Source of the DNA: Vulcanimicrobiota bacterium
GTDB taxonomy: Bacteria > Vulcanimicrobiota > Vulcanimicrobiia > Vulcanimicrobiales > Vulcanimicrobiaceae
Assembly (NCBI GenBank): GCA_003161435.1
Contig: PMOS01000035.1
Coordinates: forward strand, 3,558 to 40,749
Direction: 5' to 3'
Length of the DNA: 37,192 nt
Numbering within the stretch: the first letter of the stretch is position 1; each line of letters begins with the position of its first letter. A program made the position numbers and the translations under genes. Under the pieces are notes generated by a model. It ran no database searches and had not been told where the DNA came from. It saw only the letters and a program-made list of their open reading frames with translations. Of this stretch, positions 13,661-20,972 are shown piece after piece.

Positions 13661-16618
13661 ATGCATCGTAGCGCGGGCCTGCGCGTGGCCGCCGTTCTCG
13701 TCTGCTCGCTGGGCCTGCTCGCGCGTCCCGCCGGCGCGGCGCAGACTCCGGCCGTGCCGAGCTTCGGTCACGCCGCGATCGTGCAGCGCGACGGCGAGCC
13801 GACGCTCGAGCTCGACGGCCGGCCGCTCTTCTTCTGGGGCGCGGCCTTCTTCTACGAGCGCCTTCCTGCGAGCTCATGGCGCGCCTCGATGCTGCAACTC
13901 CGGCGGCTGGGCGCGACGACGCTCGACCTATACGTGCCGTGGAACTGGCACGAGATCGCCGACGGTCAGTTCGACTTCGACGGCCACACCAACCCGCGCC
14001 GGAACCTGCGCGAAGTGCTGCGGCTCGGGCGCGAGCTCGGCTTCACCTTCATCGTGCGGCCGGGGCCGGTGATCCGCAACGAGTGGCGCAACGGCGGCTA
14101 TCCCGCCTGGCTGCTGACCCGGCCCGAGTACGGGATGCCGCTGCACGACGTGCTCGAAGGACGCTACCCCGCGACCGCGACGCTGCAGAACGCGCACTCC
14201 GACGACGCGGCGGCCGAATGGATGCGCAACGCGACGCACCTGCGATACGCGTCACGCTGGCTGCACCGCGCGCTGGCGGAATTTCGCCCGGTCGCGGACC
14301 TCGTGCTGGCCGTACAGCTCGACGACGACCAGGGCGCGTACCTCGACAACCAGACCTATCCGGCGCCGCACTTGCAGCGCTACCTGCGCTGGCTCGACGC
14401 GCAGGTGCGCGACGTCGTCGGGCCGATCACGCCGACGTTCATCAACACTTACGAGATGCGCGTCCCCGCCTCGTCGCCGGTGTGGACGATGGGCAACTGG
14501 TATCAGAGCGACGCCTACGCGATCGGCGAGCACGATCGCACCACGCTCGACGTCTCGACCGCGATGCTGCGCACGAACCGGCGCGGGCCGCTCGCGATGA
14601 GCGAGTTCCAAGCCGGCTGGCTCGCGCAACCCGAGGATCCGCAGCCGCGTCCGGCGGATCCGACCAACACGACGCTCGCGCTCTACGATCTGCTCGGCTG
14701 GGGCGTGCGCGGCGTCGTCGACTTCCCAATGCAGGACACGCTCGCACCGTTCGGCTGGGAAGCGCCGTTCTCGAACGCGTTCTACGGTTGGGACGCCGCC
14801 TTGCAATACCCGCCGGACCCGATGTTCTGGGGCATCTGGCCGCGTGTGGACTCATCGATCATCGTCCAGCCGTCGCGCTATGCAGCGACCTGGTCGTTCG
14901 GCCAAGACGTACGCCGCTTCGGTCCGCTGCTCGCGGACGCACATCGCTTTGCCGATGTGGCGCTTGCCTATCCCGGCTCGTCCTATCCCGGCGATCCGGC
15001 GCGCGCCGAAGCGGCGCTGAGCGATTTTCGCGACGAGGTGCGCGCCTGCGCGAACGGCGGAACGCCGTGCGAGGTCGTCGATCTCGCCAACGCGAGCCCG
15101 CGCTCGCTGCGCGCGTTCCGAACGCTCATCGTGGGCGATGAACCGACTCGCCGCGCGCGCGCTGCGCTGCTGGCCGCATTCCGCGAGGAGGGTGGCCGCG
15201 TCGGGACGCGCGTCCCGGCCGAACACCTGCCGGGCAGCATCTTGCTGGGTACCGACGGGACATTCTTGGTCGTCGCGAACTGGACCAAAGCGTATCGCCA
15301 TGATGCTGCGCGCACGGTTCACGTCGGCGGACGCACCGTTGCCGTTCCTGCGTTCAGCCTCTGGCCACGTTCGGCGCGGCTCATCGCGCTCGACGTTCGC
15401 CTGGCTCGCCTCGACCCGAGATACGCCCCCCGTCTGCGCATCGCGACGACCTGCGAGCTCGGCGCCGACAAGCTCGGACTCTTCGTCGACACGTTGGTGC
15501 TCGATACGTGTAACCTCAGCCTCAACGGCGCAACACAGCCGCTCCCGCGGATGGAGGCGCCGGATCGCGTGCGGCTGCGCTTTGACGGAACGCTCTCTCC
15601 CATTGCAGACCACGATCACACGCTATGGTCGTTCGCGATCATCTGGCCCTACGGGGCGCTCGCGCCCGCAGCGGCTGTTCCGCTCGCCGGGCTCCGCGCG
15701 TACGTGCCGCCTGCCGGCGAAACCTACCGGGCCGATACGTTCGGCGACGGTGCGAGCGAGGTCGTGCTCGAGAACCGTATCGCGCGCGCGGTCATCGTCC
15801 CCGACGGCGGTGCGCGCATCCCAGTGTTCAGCCTGTTGCCGCTGGGCGCGGGGAAGAGTTCGGATCGGTGGATTCCGACGAACGTGTTCGACGCGACCGG
15901 CGCACTGCGCGACGACGTGCTGATCCAACCGCCGGCTTCGCCGACCGATCGCATCGCGCGGTACACGCACAGCTATCCGGCCGGGACGTTCAATCGGACG
16001 TACGCGGTATCCGATGCGCGCGGCGGGAGCGTGCGGCTGACGGCGGACGTTCCCGATGTCCTGCCGTCCGGCGCTCGCTTCGAACGCGTCGTCTCGCTCT
16101 CGCCGCAATCGGCGCGACTCGTCGTGGACGAGCGGGCCGCGTTCAAGGCCGGACCCGGCTGTAAAAACCAACGCGGCGTCGTTCTGTCGGCGCTTACCCT
16201 CGCCTCCGACCACGGGGTGCCACGCAAGGTCTTCGTCGACGGCGAGCCGGTGTCGCGTGCCCACGCGGTGCTTTCACCGCGCGGCGTCGCGCTGGCCGAG
16301 TACGACGCGACCGCTCGTCTCGTCCTCGCCGTCTCATGGCGGCCGGGCGACGTCGAATCGGCGTCGTGGGAGCCGCATCGCTCGAACGGAACGCTTCGCA
16401 TGGTGCTCGCACCGGGCTGGCGGCGGATCACCTACGCCCTCTCGCGCGTCGACACGCCGGCGGACGCTCAGGCGTTCGTCGAAGCGGAGCGCGCCTGGGT
16501 GGCCGCGAACCCGGCTCCTTCCAGCGAAGACGGGGAAGTGGCGAAACGGTATACGCAGTCGCCTCAAAAGCGACCGAGTGAGAGCTCATGTGGGTTCGAG
16601 TCCCACCTTCCCCAATGA
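13661..16618 (+). CDS. Secreted GH35 (beta-galactosidase)-like protein; frame runs through a tRNA gene
   Basis: The frame has 985 codons. A signal peptide (VAAVLVCSLGLLARPAGAA) is followed by a GH35-like TIM barrel: DLYVPWNWHEIADGQFDFDG, FIVRPGPVIRNEW and NGGYPAWLL. The nucleophile segment AMSEFQAGW (E315) is intact. The acid/base segment, usually Q-[VI]-E-N-E-Y-G, reads AVQLDDDQGAY, so the catalytic Glu appears as Asp223. Residues from about 420 onward are beta-rich and not recognised. No stop occurs before the tRNA-Leu gene at 16532-16614. The last 29 residues (from GEVAKRYTQSPQ) are therefore tRNA-encoded, and the TGA at 16616 overlaps the next gene's ATG. The original C terminus was probably nearer residue 957. 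The substrate is unknown. Confidence 0.85.
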   Translation: MHRSAGLRVAAVLVCSLGLLARPAGAAQTPAVPSFGHAAIVQRDGEPTLELDGRPLFFWGAAFFYERLPASSWRASMLQLRRLGATTLDLYVPWNWHEIADGQFDFDGHTNPRRNLREVLRLGRELGFTFIVRPGPVIRNEWRNGGYPAWLLTRPEYGMPLHDVLEGRYPATATLQNAHSDDAAAEWMRNATHLRYASRWLHRALAEFRPVADLVLAVQLDDDQGAYLDNQTYPAPHLQRYLRWLDAQVRDVVGPITPTFINTYEMRVPASSPVWTMGNWYQSDAYAIGEHDRTTLDVSTAMLRTNRRGPLAMSEFQAGWLAQPEDPQPRPADPTNTTLALYDLLGWGVRGVVDFPMQDTLAPFGWEAPFSNAFYGWDAALQYPPDPMFWGIWPRVDSSIIVQPSRYAATWSFGQDVRRFGPLLADAHRFADVALAYPGSSYPGDPARAEAALSDFRDEVRACANGGTPCEVVDLANASPRSLRAFRTLIVGDEPTRRARAALLAAFREEGGRVGTRVPAEHLPGSILLGTDGTFLVVANWTKAYRHDAARTVHVGGRTVAVPAFSLWPRSARLIALDVRLARLDPRYAPRLRIATTCELGADKLGLFVDTLVLDTCNLSLNGATQPLPRMEAPDRVRLRFDGTLSPIADHDHTLWSFAIIWPYGALAPAAAVPLAGLRAYVPPAGETYRADTFGDGASEVVLENRIARAVIVPDGGARIPVFSLLPLGAGKSSDRWIPTNVFDATGALRDDVLIQPPASPTDRIARYTHSYPAGTFNRTYAVSDARGGSVRLTADVPDVLPSGARFERVVSLSPQSARLVVDERAAFKAGPGCKNQRGVVLSALTLASDHGVPRKVFVDGEPVSRAHAVLSPRGVALAEYDATARLVLAVSWRPGDVESASWEPHRSNGTLRMVLAPGWRRITYALSRVDTPADAQAFVEAERAWVAANPAPSSEDGEVAKRYTQSPQKRPSESSCGFESHLPQ
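16532..16614 (+). tRNA. tRNA-Leu (anticodon CAA)
   Basis: This is an 83-nt type-II tRNA. The acceptor arms GGGGAAG (16532-16538) and CTTCCCC (16607-16613) pair perfectly, with discriminator A at 16614 as expected for leucine. The D-arm is GCGAAACGGTATACGC. The anticodon stem-loop GTCGC-CTCAAAA-GCGAC gives CAA, which reads UUG. A long variable arm is followed by the T-arm GTGGG-TTCGAGT-CCCAC. CCA is not encoded. The gene lies wholly inside the 3' end of the GH35-like frame, and its last base directly abuts the ATG of the next gene. Confidence 0.97.
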
Positions 16619-17724
16619 CGGACGCCGGGGAGTTCCAACGCGAGTCGTTTCGCATCGACGAGCAGATTTGGAACGCCCTCGCGTTACGAACGGGCGAGCG
16701 CGCGCTGTTCCTGGGCTTTGCGAACGACGGCGCCTGGATCGCGCGCGCGCTGGAGATCGGCGTCGACGTCACCGTGTTGGCGGGCAACAACGAAGCGATC
16801 GCGCTGATCGAGAAACTCGGCGCGAAGCCGATGCGCGGCAGCGCGACGATGATCGCCGCAGCCGAAAACGCCTACGACGTCGCCGTCGCGATGCACTTTC
16901 TGCACGAGATCGACCCGGGGTTCCACCCGCAGGTGATCTCCGAGATGGGGCGCGTCGGCCGCCGCGCCGCGATCGTCGAACCCTCCCCGCCGGCCGACCT
17001 GCTGGGCAAGCGCATCGCCGCACTGTACGCGCGGGCCAAGCGTGAGAGCGGGCAGTTCGAGGGCTATCAGCCCATCGAGTACTGGCGGCGGCTGCTCGCC
17101 GCGGTCAAAGCCGACGTCTGGCAGAACCTGTTCACCTTCACCCGCGTCCCGCCGCGAGAAGCGGTTTCGCAGACGTTCTCGCTGATCGCGAACGCGATGA
17201 CGATCGAGGCGATGCCCAAGAAATACCTGGACGAGCTGCGCGAGCTCGCTGCGCGGCGCGACGCGCAGCTGCTGCCGCTCTCGCGGATCGTCCTGGTCGG
17301 GATCGGCGCCGGCCAGCCGCTCCCGCAGGGCAGCGGCAGCGCGTTCCGCCCGAACGTCGTCCTGGGCCCGGAGCCCGCGCCTGCACCCCGGATTCCGGCG
17401 ACCGCCATCGCAACGTCGCCGGCCCAACCGGTCGCCGGGCCCCCACCGGTCCCGACGAGCGGCTTCGGGTTCGCGCCCGATCCGCCCGCGATCCCAGGGG
17501 CGTCCTGGGGTGCCCCGGCCCCACCGGCGCCCGCGTCACCGCCCCCACCGCCCTCACCGCCTGCCGGTAAACCGCCGGCAGCGCCACCCGCGCCGGCGGG
17601 CAGCCCGTTCGGCGCACCGTTTGCGCTCCCCGGTGACGAGGCGCCCTTCGGCGAAGCGGCCGATCCCAAGAGCGGCTTCGGCTGGAGCTGGGAGCCGCCG
17701 GAAGAGGACGAGGAGCCGAGCTAG
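16615..17724 (+). CDS. Methyltransferase-like protein with long Pro/Ala-rich C-terminal tail
   Basis: The protein has 369 aa. Residues 25-170 look like a class-I SAM-methyltransferase fold: GERALFLGFANDGAW (loop after strand 1), ITVLAGN-type strand 2 and AYDVAVAMHFLHEIDPG (strand 4). Glycine motif I is weak, so activity is uncertain. Residues from about 235 are rich in Pro, Ala and Gly, with an acidic end (WEPPEEDEEPS). The ATG at 16615 directly follows the tRNA discriminator. No other in-frame ATG, GTG or TTG occurs in the next 150 bases, before the fold begins, so this start is strongly favoured. Any Shine-Dalgarno would have to lie within the tRNA. The stop interlocks with the opposing gene in CTAG. 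Confidence 0.75.
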   Translation: MTDAGEFQRESFRIDEQIWNALALRTGERALFLGFANDGAWIARALEIGVDVTVLAGNNEAIALIEKLGAKPMRGSATMIAAAENAYDVAVAMHFLHEIDPGFHPQVISEMGRVGRRAAIVEPSPPADLLGKRIAALYARAKRESGQFEGYQPIEYWRRLLAAVKADVWQNLFTFTRVPPREAVSQTFSLIANAMTIEAMPKKYLDELRELAARRDAQLLPLSRIVLVGIGAGQPLPQGSGSAFRPNVVLGPEPAPAPRIPATAIATSPAQPVAGPPPVPTSGFGFAPDPPAIPGASWGAPAPPAPASPPPPPSPPAGKPPAAPPAPAGSPFGAPFALPGDEAPFGEAADPKSGFGWSWEPPEEDEEPS

Positions 17725-18068
17725 CCTCGGCGCCGCGGCGCGACCGCGCGGAATGCCGCGATCTCGGCGCGCACGCGCACGTAGGCGACGACGATCTCGC
17801 GCGGCAGCGGGCCGCGCTTGATCACTTCAACGGCCGTCCGGGCGCGCGCCTCGAGCGGCTGAACCTGGGCGACGGCGGCCTCGATGCGGGCTCCCGAGGA
17901 TTCGGCGCGCGCGAGCGCAGCGACGATAGGGAGGCCGGCGTAACCGCTGAGTCGGCGCTCGATGCGCACCAACTCTCGCGCGATGCGCGCGAGTTGTAGC
18001 CCGATCAGTACCAGGACGATGAGGAAAGCGGCGAGGCTCGCCCACCAAACGGCGGCGGTGACGGACAC
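17721..18068 (-). CDS. Small single-span membrane protein, function unknown
   Basis: The protein has 115 aa. One strong membrane segment lies near the N terminus (ASLAAFLIVLVLIGLQL, about residues 10-27). An Arg-rich, mostly helical cytoplasmic-type domain follows (ARIARELVRIERRL, then VQPLEARARTAVEVIKRG). No family is recognised; the layout resembles DUF948-like coiled-coil membrane proteins. The start is GTG at 18068, three bases after the stop of the FmdB-type gene, so the two are probably cotranscribed. No clear ribosome-binding site is visible. The stop shares CTAG with the convergent methyltransferase-like gene. Confidence 0.65.
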   Translation of the reverse strand: MSVTAAVWWASLAAFLIVLVLIGLQLARIARELVRIERRLSGYAGLPIVAALARAESSGARIEAAVAQVQPLEARARTAVEVIKRGPLPREIVVAYVRVRAEIAAFRAVAPRRRG

Positions 18069-18071
18069 GCG

Positions 18072-18398
18072 CTAGGCCGCGCTCGACTCGCTCTTCTTGG
18101 TGCTCGAGTCGCTCGGCTTCGTGGCGGGCTCGCTCGACTTCGGCGCCGATTCGCTGGGCTTGGCGCTCGTCTCGTTCGGCTTAGAGCTCGTCTCACCCGA
18201 CTTGGAATCCGATCCGGCCGCCTTACGCGAGTCGGTGATGTAGAAGCCTGACCCCTTGAACACGATCCCGGCCGGATTGAACACGCGCGCGAGCGCGCCG
18301 CCGCACTCCGGGCACGTCCCGTCGTAGGCCTCGCGGAAGCCGTGACGGACCTCGGTGACCTTCGAGCAAGCGCGGCATTGGTAATCGTAGAGCGGCAA
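18072..18398 (-). CDS. FmdB-family zinc-ribbon protein with low-complexity tail
   Basis: The protein has 108 aa. It begins (M)PLYDYQCRACSKVTEV, with two CxxC pairs (CRAC, then CPECGG) that should bind one zinc, and continues with FNPAGIVFKGSGFYITDSRK, all typical of the FmdB regulatory-protein family. I chose the TTG at 18398 because it gives the family's canonical MPLYDY start and has GGAG 7 nt upstream; an ATG at 18458 would add 20 atypical residues. From about residue 62 the tail is a Ser/Lys/Pro/Glu low-complexity run with repeats such as KPNET, KPSES, KSSEP. The role of FmdB proteins is poorly known. A small membrane protein gene follows 3 bp downstream. Confidence 0.88.
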   Translation of the reverse strand: MPLYDYQCRACSKVTEVRHGFREAYDGTCPECGGALARVFNPAGIVFKGSGFYITDSRKAAGSDSKSGETSSKPNETSAKPSESAPKSSEPATKPSDSSTKKSESSAA

Positions 18399-18491
18399 TG
18401 GGATCTCCGGCGGAAGGGACTTCCCGCCTAGTGTATCGGCTCTAGCAAACCCCGTCAACGAGTGCTAAGTCTGAGTCCGACCCGAGGCGCC

Positions 18492-18995
18492 TTAAAAATC
18501 CTCGAGGACGCCGTCGCCGCGGTCGAACTCGCACAGGCCCTTGAAGTGGATCAGCGAGTCGTTGAGCGCGACGTCGAGCTTGCGCCGGCGGGTGAACCTA
18601 TCGAGTAGCGCCCCGAGCAACCCGCCGTACGTCGGGTAGTCGACTCGGATCACCAGCTTGGATCGCTCGGACTTCTGCTCGATGCGAATGTCGATGCGGC
18701 GGCGGACGGAATACGCCCCGACCAACGAGAGTTGATGGCCCGGGATGAACCGGTCCACCTCGAACAGCTCCTCATCGTCGCCCGGGATGTTCGAGCGAAT
18801 CGCGACCTCGCAGCCCAGGCCGACGGGCTCATTGGGTTCCACTCGGCGAGCGCTGCGGAGGAATGACAACCAGACCGGCCACTTTTCGACCTCGCAGACG
18901 AGATCGAACGCGATCCGAGCCGGCGAGGAGACGTCCTGGGCACGGTACAAGGCCCGCGGCGACGGCCGGTCCACAGACACGGACGGCATAGCCAT
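18492..18995 (-). CDS. SRPBCC (polyketide cyclase/START-like) family protein
   Basis: The protein has 167 aa. The pattern fits the SRPBCC hydrophobic-ligand fold: a first strand ending ALYRAQDVSSPARIAFDLV, a helix with EKWPVWLSFLRSARRVE, strands through RFIPGHQLSLVGAYSVRRRI, and a long C-terminal helix with LDRFTRRRKLDVALNDSLIHFKG. Members bind lipids or polyketides or act as coenzyme-Q-binding-like factors; the ligand is unknown here. ATGs at 18995 or 18989 are both possible. It stands alone between the FmdB-type gene and a divergent CPXCG gene. Confidence 0.75.
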   Translation of the reverse strand: MAMPSVSVDRPSPRALYRAQDVSSPARIAFDLVCEVEKWPVWLSFLRSARRVEPNEPVGLGCEVAIRSNIPGDDEELFEVDRFIPGHQLSLVGAYSVRRRIDIRIEQKSERSKLVIRVDYPTYGGLLGALLDRFTRRRKLDVALNDSLIHFKGLCEFDRGDGVLEDF

Positions 18996-19123
18996 GGACC
19001 CGTATGTTCGACTTCAACAGGGTCAGAGCCCTACCGCTCACCACAAGATATTGTGCACTCGCTCCACATTTGGTACTACTCCTTGTGGAGGAGGCTGGGG
19101 ATGCTGTGGATTGCGAGGCCCAG
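18996..19123. other. 128-bp intergenic region between divergent SRPBCC and CPXCG genes
   Basis: The stretch is clearly more AT-rich than its surroundings at about 19045-19085 (ACAAGATATTGTGCACTCGC, then TTTGGTACTACTCC). TTGTGC (19051-19056) and TACTAC (19074-19079) are spaced 17 bp apart and could be a weak plus-strand promoter. Each matches the consensus poorly, so this is tentative. Confidence 0.3.
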
Positions 19124-19318
19124 ATGCCGCTCGAAACCGACGCCGCGTACGCCTGCCCGTACTGCGGCGAGCAGAACTATACCGGGATCGACCCGAGCGC
19201 GGGGACTCGGCAGCGGCTGATCGAGGACTGCCCGGTCTGCTGCCGCCCGATCGTGCTGACGATTCGCATCGATAGCGAGGGTGATGCGCTCGTCGAGTCA
19301 GCCGAGGCGGAGAGTTAG
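19124..19318 (+). CDS. CPXCG-type cysteine-rich zinc-ribbon protein
   Basis: The protein has 64 aa, of the small Cys_rich_CPXCG family. Two cysteine pairs, YACPYCGEQN and DCPVCCRPI, are placed to bind one zinc ion, and the acidic tail (ESAEAES) is usual. The function is unknown. I chose the ATG at 19124 (MPLETDAAYACPYCG) because an in-frame ATG at 19004 would prepend 40 residues with no resemblance to the family and would span a likely promoter. The stop TAG overlaps the opposing M20 gene's TAA stop in TTAG. Confidence 0.87.
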   Translation: MPLETDAAYACPYCGEQNYTGIDPSAGTRQRLIEDCPVCCRPIVLTIRIDSEGDALVESAEAES

Positions 19319-20499
19319 CGCGACGGGATCGCGACCGAACCGTCGCCGACGCCGCGGGCAAACGCGACGAGCGTCTCGATCCCCGTCGGGATCGCCCCTT
19401 CATCCAACCGGAACTGCGGGCTGTGGCCGGAGTGGATGCTGCCGACGGCTTCGTTGTAGATCCCGAGCCGCACCATCACGCCCGGCACGCGCTGCGCGAA
19501 GTAGGCGAAATCCTCACCGCCCATCGTCGGCGCCGGCCGCTCGACGACGAACCCGTGCTCGCGCGCATACGATGCGAACGCTTCGGAGAGGTCCGCGTCG
19601 TTGACGACCGGCGGATAGCCGAAGATCATGTCGAGCTGCGCGTGCGCGCCGTACGCCGCTGCGACACCATCGACGATGCGGCGAAGCTTGCCCTCCGCGG
19701 CATCGCGAATCGCGGGATCGTGCGTGCGCAACGTGCCCGTCATCTTCACGCGGTCGGCGATCACGTTGTTGCGGTAACCGCCTTCGATCGTGCCGATCGT
19801 CACGACGATCGACGCCAAGGGATCGGTCTCGCGCGCGGCGATGTTTTGCAGCGCCAGAATCGTCGCGGCCGCGCACGGGATGACGTCGATGGCCTTGTGC
19901 GGGTACGCGCCGTGTCCACCTTTGCCGCGAATCGTGAGGTGAAACTCGTCGGCCGCCGCGTTCACCGGCCCCGGCGTGATGCCGATGCTTCCGGTTTCCA
20001 AGCGCGGATCGATGTGCAGCATCGTCACCGCCTCGACGCGCGGATCGTCGAGCGCGCCCTCATCGATCATCGGCTGCGCGCCGCCCGGCCCTTCTTCGGC
20101 CGGCTGGAACAGCAGCACCGCGGTCCCGTGAAATGTCTCACGCGACTCCTGAAGCACGCGCGCCGCGCCGAGCAGCATCGCGGTGTGCGAGTCGTGTCCG
20201 CAGGCGTGCATCTTGCCGGGGATCTCCGACGCGCAATCCTCGCCCGAGTCCTCGGTGATCGGCAGCGCGTCCATGTCCGCCCGCAAACCCGTCGCGTGAC
20301 CCGGCAGCGCACCGCGCACGATCCCGACGACGCCGGTCGCGGCGATCCGCCGGTGCTCGATCCCCAGCGCGTCGAGCTCACGCTCGACGATCGCCTGCGT
20401 GTTGTGCTCTTCGAACCCCAACTCCGGATGGCGATGGATCTCACGCCGAATCGCTACGGCGCGTTCAGCGGTCTCGGGGGAAATCGTCGCGGTCATCAT
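19315..20499 (-). CDS. M20-family amidohydrolase (N-acyl amino acid / hippurate hydrolase type)
   Basis: The protein has 394 aa from the ATG at 20499. It is a zinc-dependent peptidase-family amidohydrolase that cleaves N-acyl amino acids or related amides. Visible motifs are IRREIHRHPELGFEEHNTQ, LRADMDALPI, the metal site GKMHACGHDSHTAML, LLFQPAEEGPGGA with the catalytic Glu pair, the dimerisation domain around TIRGKGGHGAYPHKAIDVI, and the late HSGHSPQFRLDE ligand. Length is typical. A longer frame to 20535 adds 12 atypical residues. No signal peptide is seen. The substrate cannot be told from sequence, and the neighbours give no hint. Confidence 0.92.
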   Translation of the reverse strand: MMTATISPETAERAVAIRREIHRHPELGFEEHNTQAIVERELDALGIEHRRIAATGVVGIVRGALPGHATGLRADMDALPITEDSGEDCASEIPGKMHACGHDSHTAMLLGAARVLQESRETFHGTAVLLFQPAEEGPGGAQPMIDEGALDDPRVEAVTMLHIDPRLETGSIGITPGPVNAAADEFHLTIRGKGGHGAYPHKAIDVIPCAAATILALQNIAARETDPLASIVVTIGTIEGGYRNNVIADRVKMTGTLRTHDPAIRDAAEGKLRRIVDGVAAAYGAHAQLDMIFGYPPVVNDADLSEAFASYAREHGFVVERPAPTMGGEDFAYFAQRVPGVMVRLGIYNEAVGSIHSGHSPQFRLDEGAIPTGIETLVAFARGVGDGSVAIPSR

Positions 20500-20540
20500 C
20501 TTGGGTTTCGCCGGCCGGCGCGTCGAGCCCCACATCCGCG

Positions 20541-20778
20541 CGCCTCAACGAGGCGGGCAAGTAGGCTGTCCAAGGAAAGCAGTTGAAGGTTGCCGTTCTC
20601 TTCGACATTGCAGGATCCAGACGCCAGGACCGGCGCTTGAAGGGCCTGTCGCTTTGCCGGAAGTTGACCGAGTGTTCGGCTTGTTTTTTACCTTGGAATG
20701 CGCAGTGGGGTAAATAGGGAGAGTTTCGAGACCCTCGGGTCGTAATTGCGAGCTAAAATGTGCCGACAGTCAGGTGGG
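20541..20778. promoter_or_regulatory. Leader of the toxin-antitoxin-like pair: palindrome, -10-like box, ribosome-binding site
   Basis: The 288-bp gap (20500-20787) has no convincing gene. Toward its right end lie a short palindrome GACCC-TC-GGGTC (20730-20741), a -10-like TAAAAT (20754-20759) and a ribosome-binding site AGGTGGG (about 20772-20778), 9-10 nt before the TTG start. No good -35 is paired with the -10. The palindrome is where an autoregulating antitoxin would bind, which is inference. A second small hairpin (CGCCTC/GAGGCG, 20541-20555) sits near the M20 gene. Confidence 0.4.
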
Positions 20779-20787
20779 TAAACAAAT

Positions 20788-20970
20788 TTGAAAAAGACTT
20801 CAAAATCAGTTCCGGAGTTCAATGATCCCGCTGCTTTAGCGCGGTTTGAGAAGGTTGCAGCCGAGTACATCAAGGACGTTACGACATCGCGCGCTAAAGC
20901 TCGCAACACGTTAGTTCGCCTCGGGATGTCGACGAAGTCGGGAAACGTAGCCGCCAAGTATAAGAAATAG
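20788..20970 (+). CDS. Small basic protein, putative antitoxin of an ART-like toxin
   Basis: The protein has 60 aa and starts at TTG (MKKTSKSVPEFNDP), with the ribosome-binding site AGGTGGG upstream. The middle reads FEKVAAEYIKDVTTSRAKAR and the end NTLVRLGMSTKSGNVAAKYKK, a pattern I associate with small partner proteins of accessory two-gene modules (helix, then LxxxGI/M-xTKxGxLAxxY). The identity is recalled and not verified. It ends 2 bp before the next gene, which also starts at TTG, so the two should be made together. The gene region is about 50% G+C by hand count over 20761-21000, well below the flanking genes. The antitoxin role is inferred from size, order and coupling. Confidence 0.6.
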   Translation: MKKTSKSVPEFNDPAALARFEKVAAEYIKDVTTSRAKARNTLVRLGMSTKSGNVAAKYKK

Positions 20971-20972
20971 CA

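Noticed and set aside
16588..16614. ATG at 16588 as the start of the methyltransferase-like gene
   Set aside because: It lies in the T-arm of the tRNA and would add nine residues encoded by tRNA sequence; 16615 is preferred.
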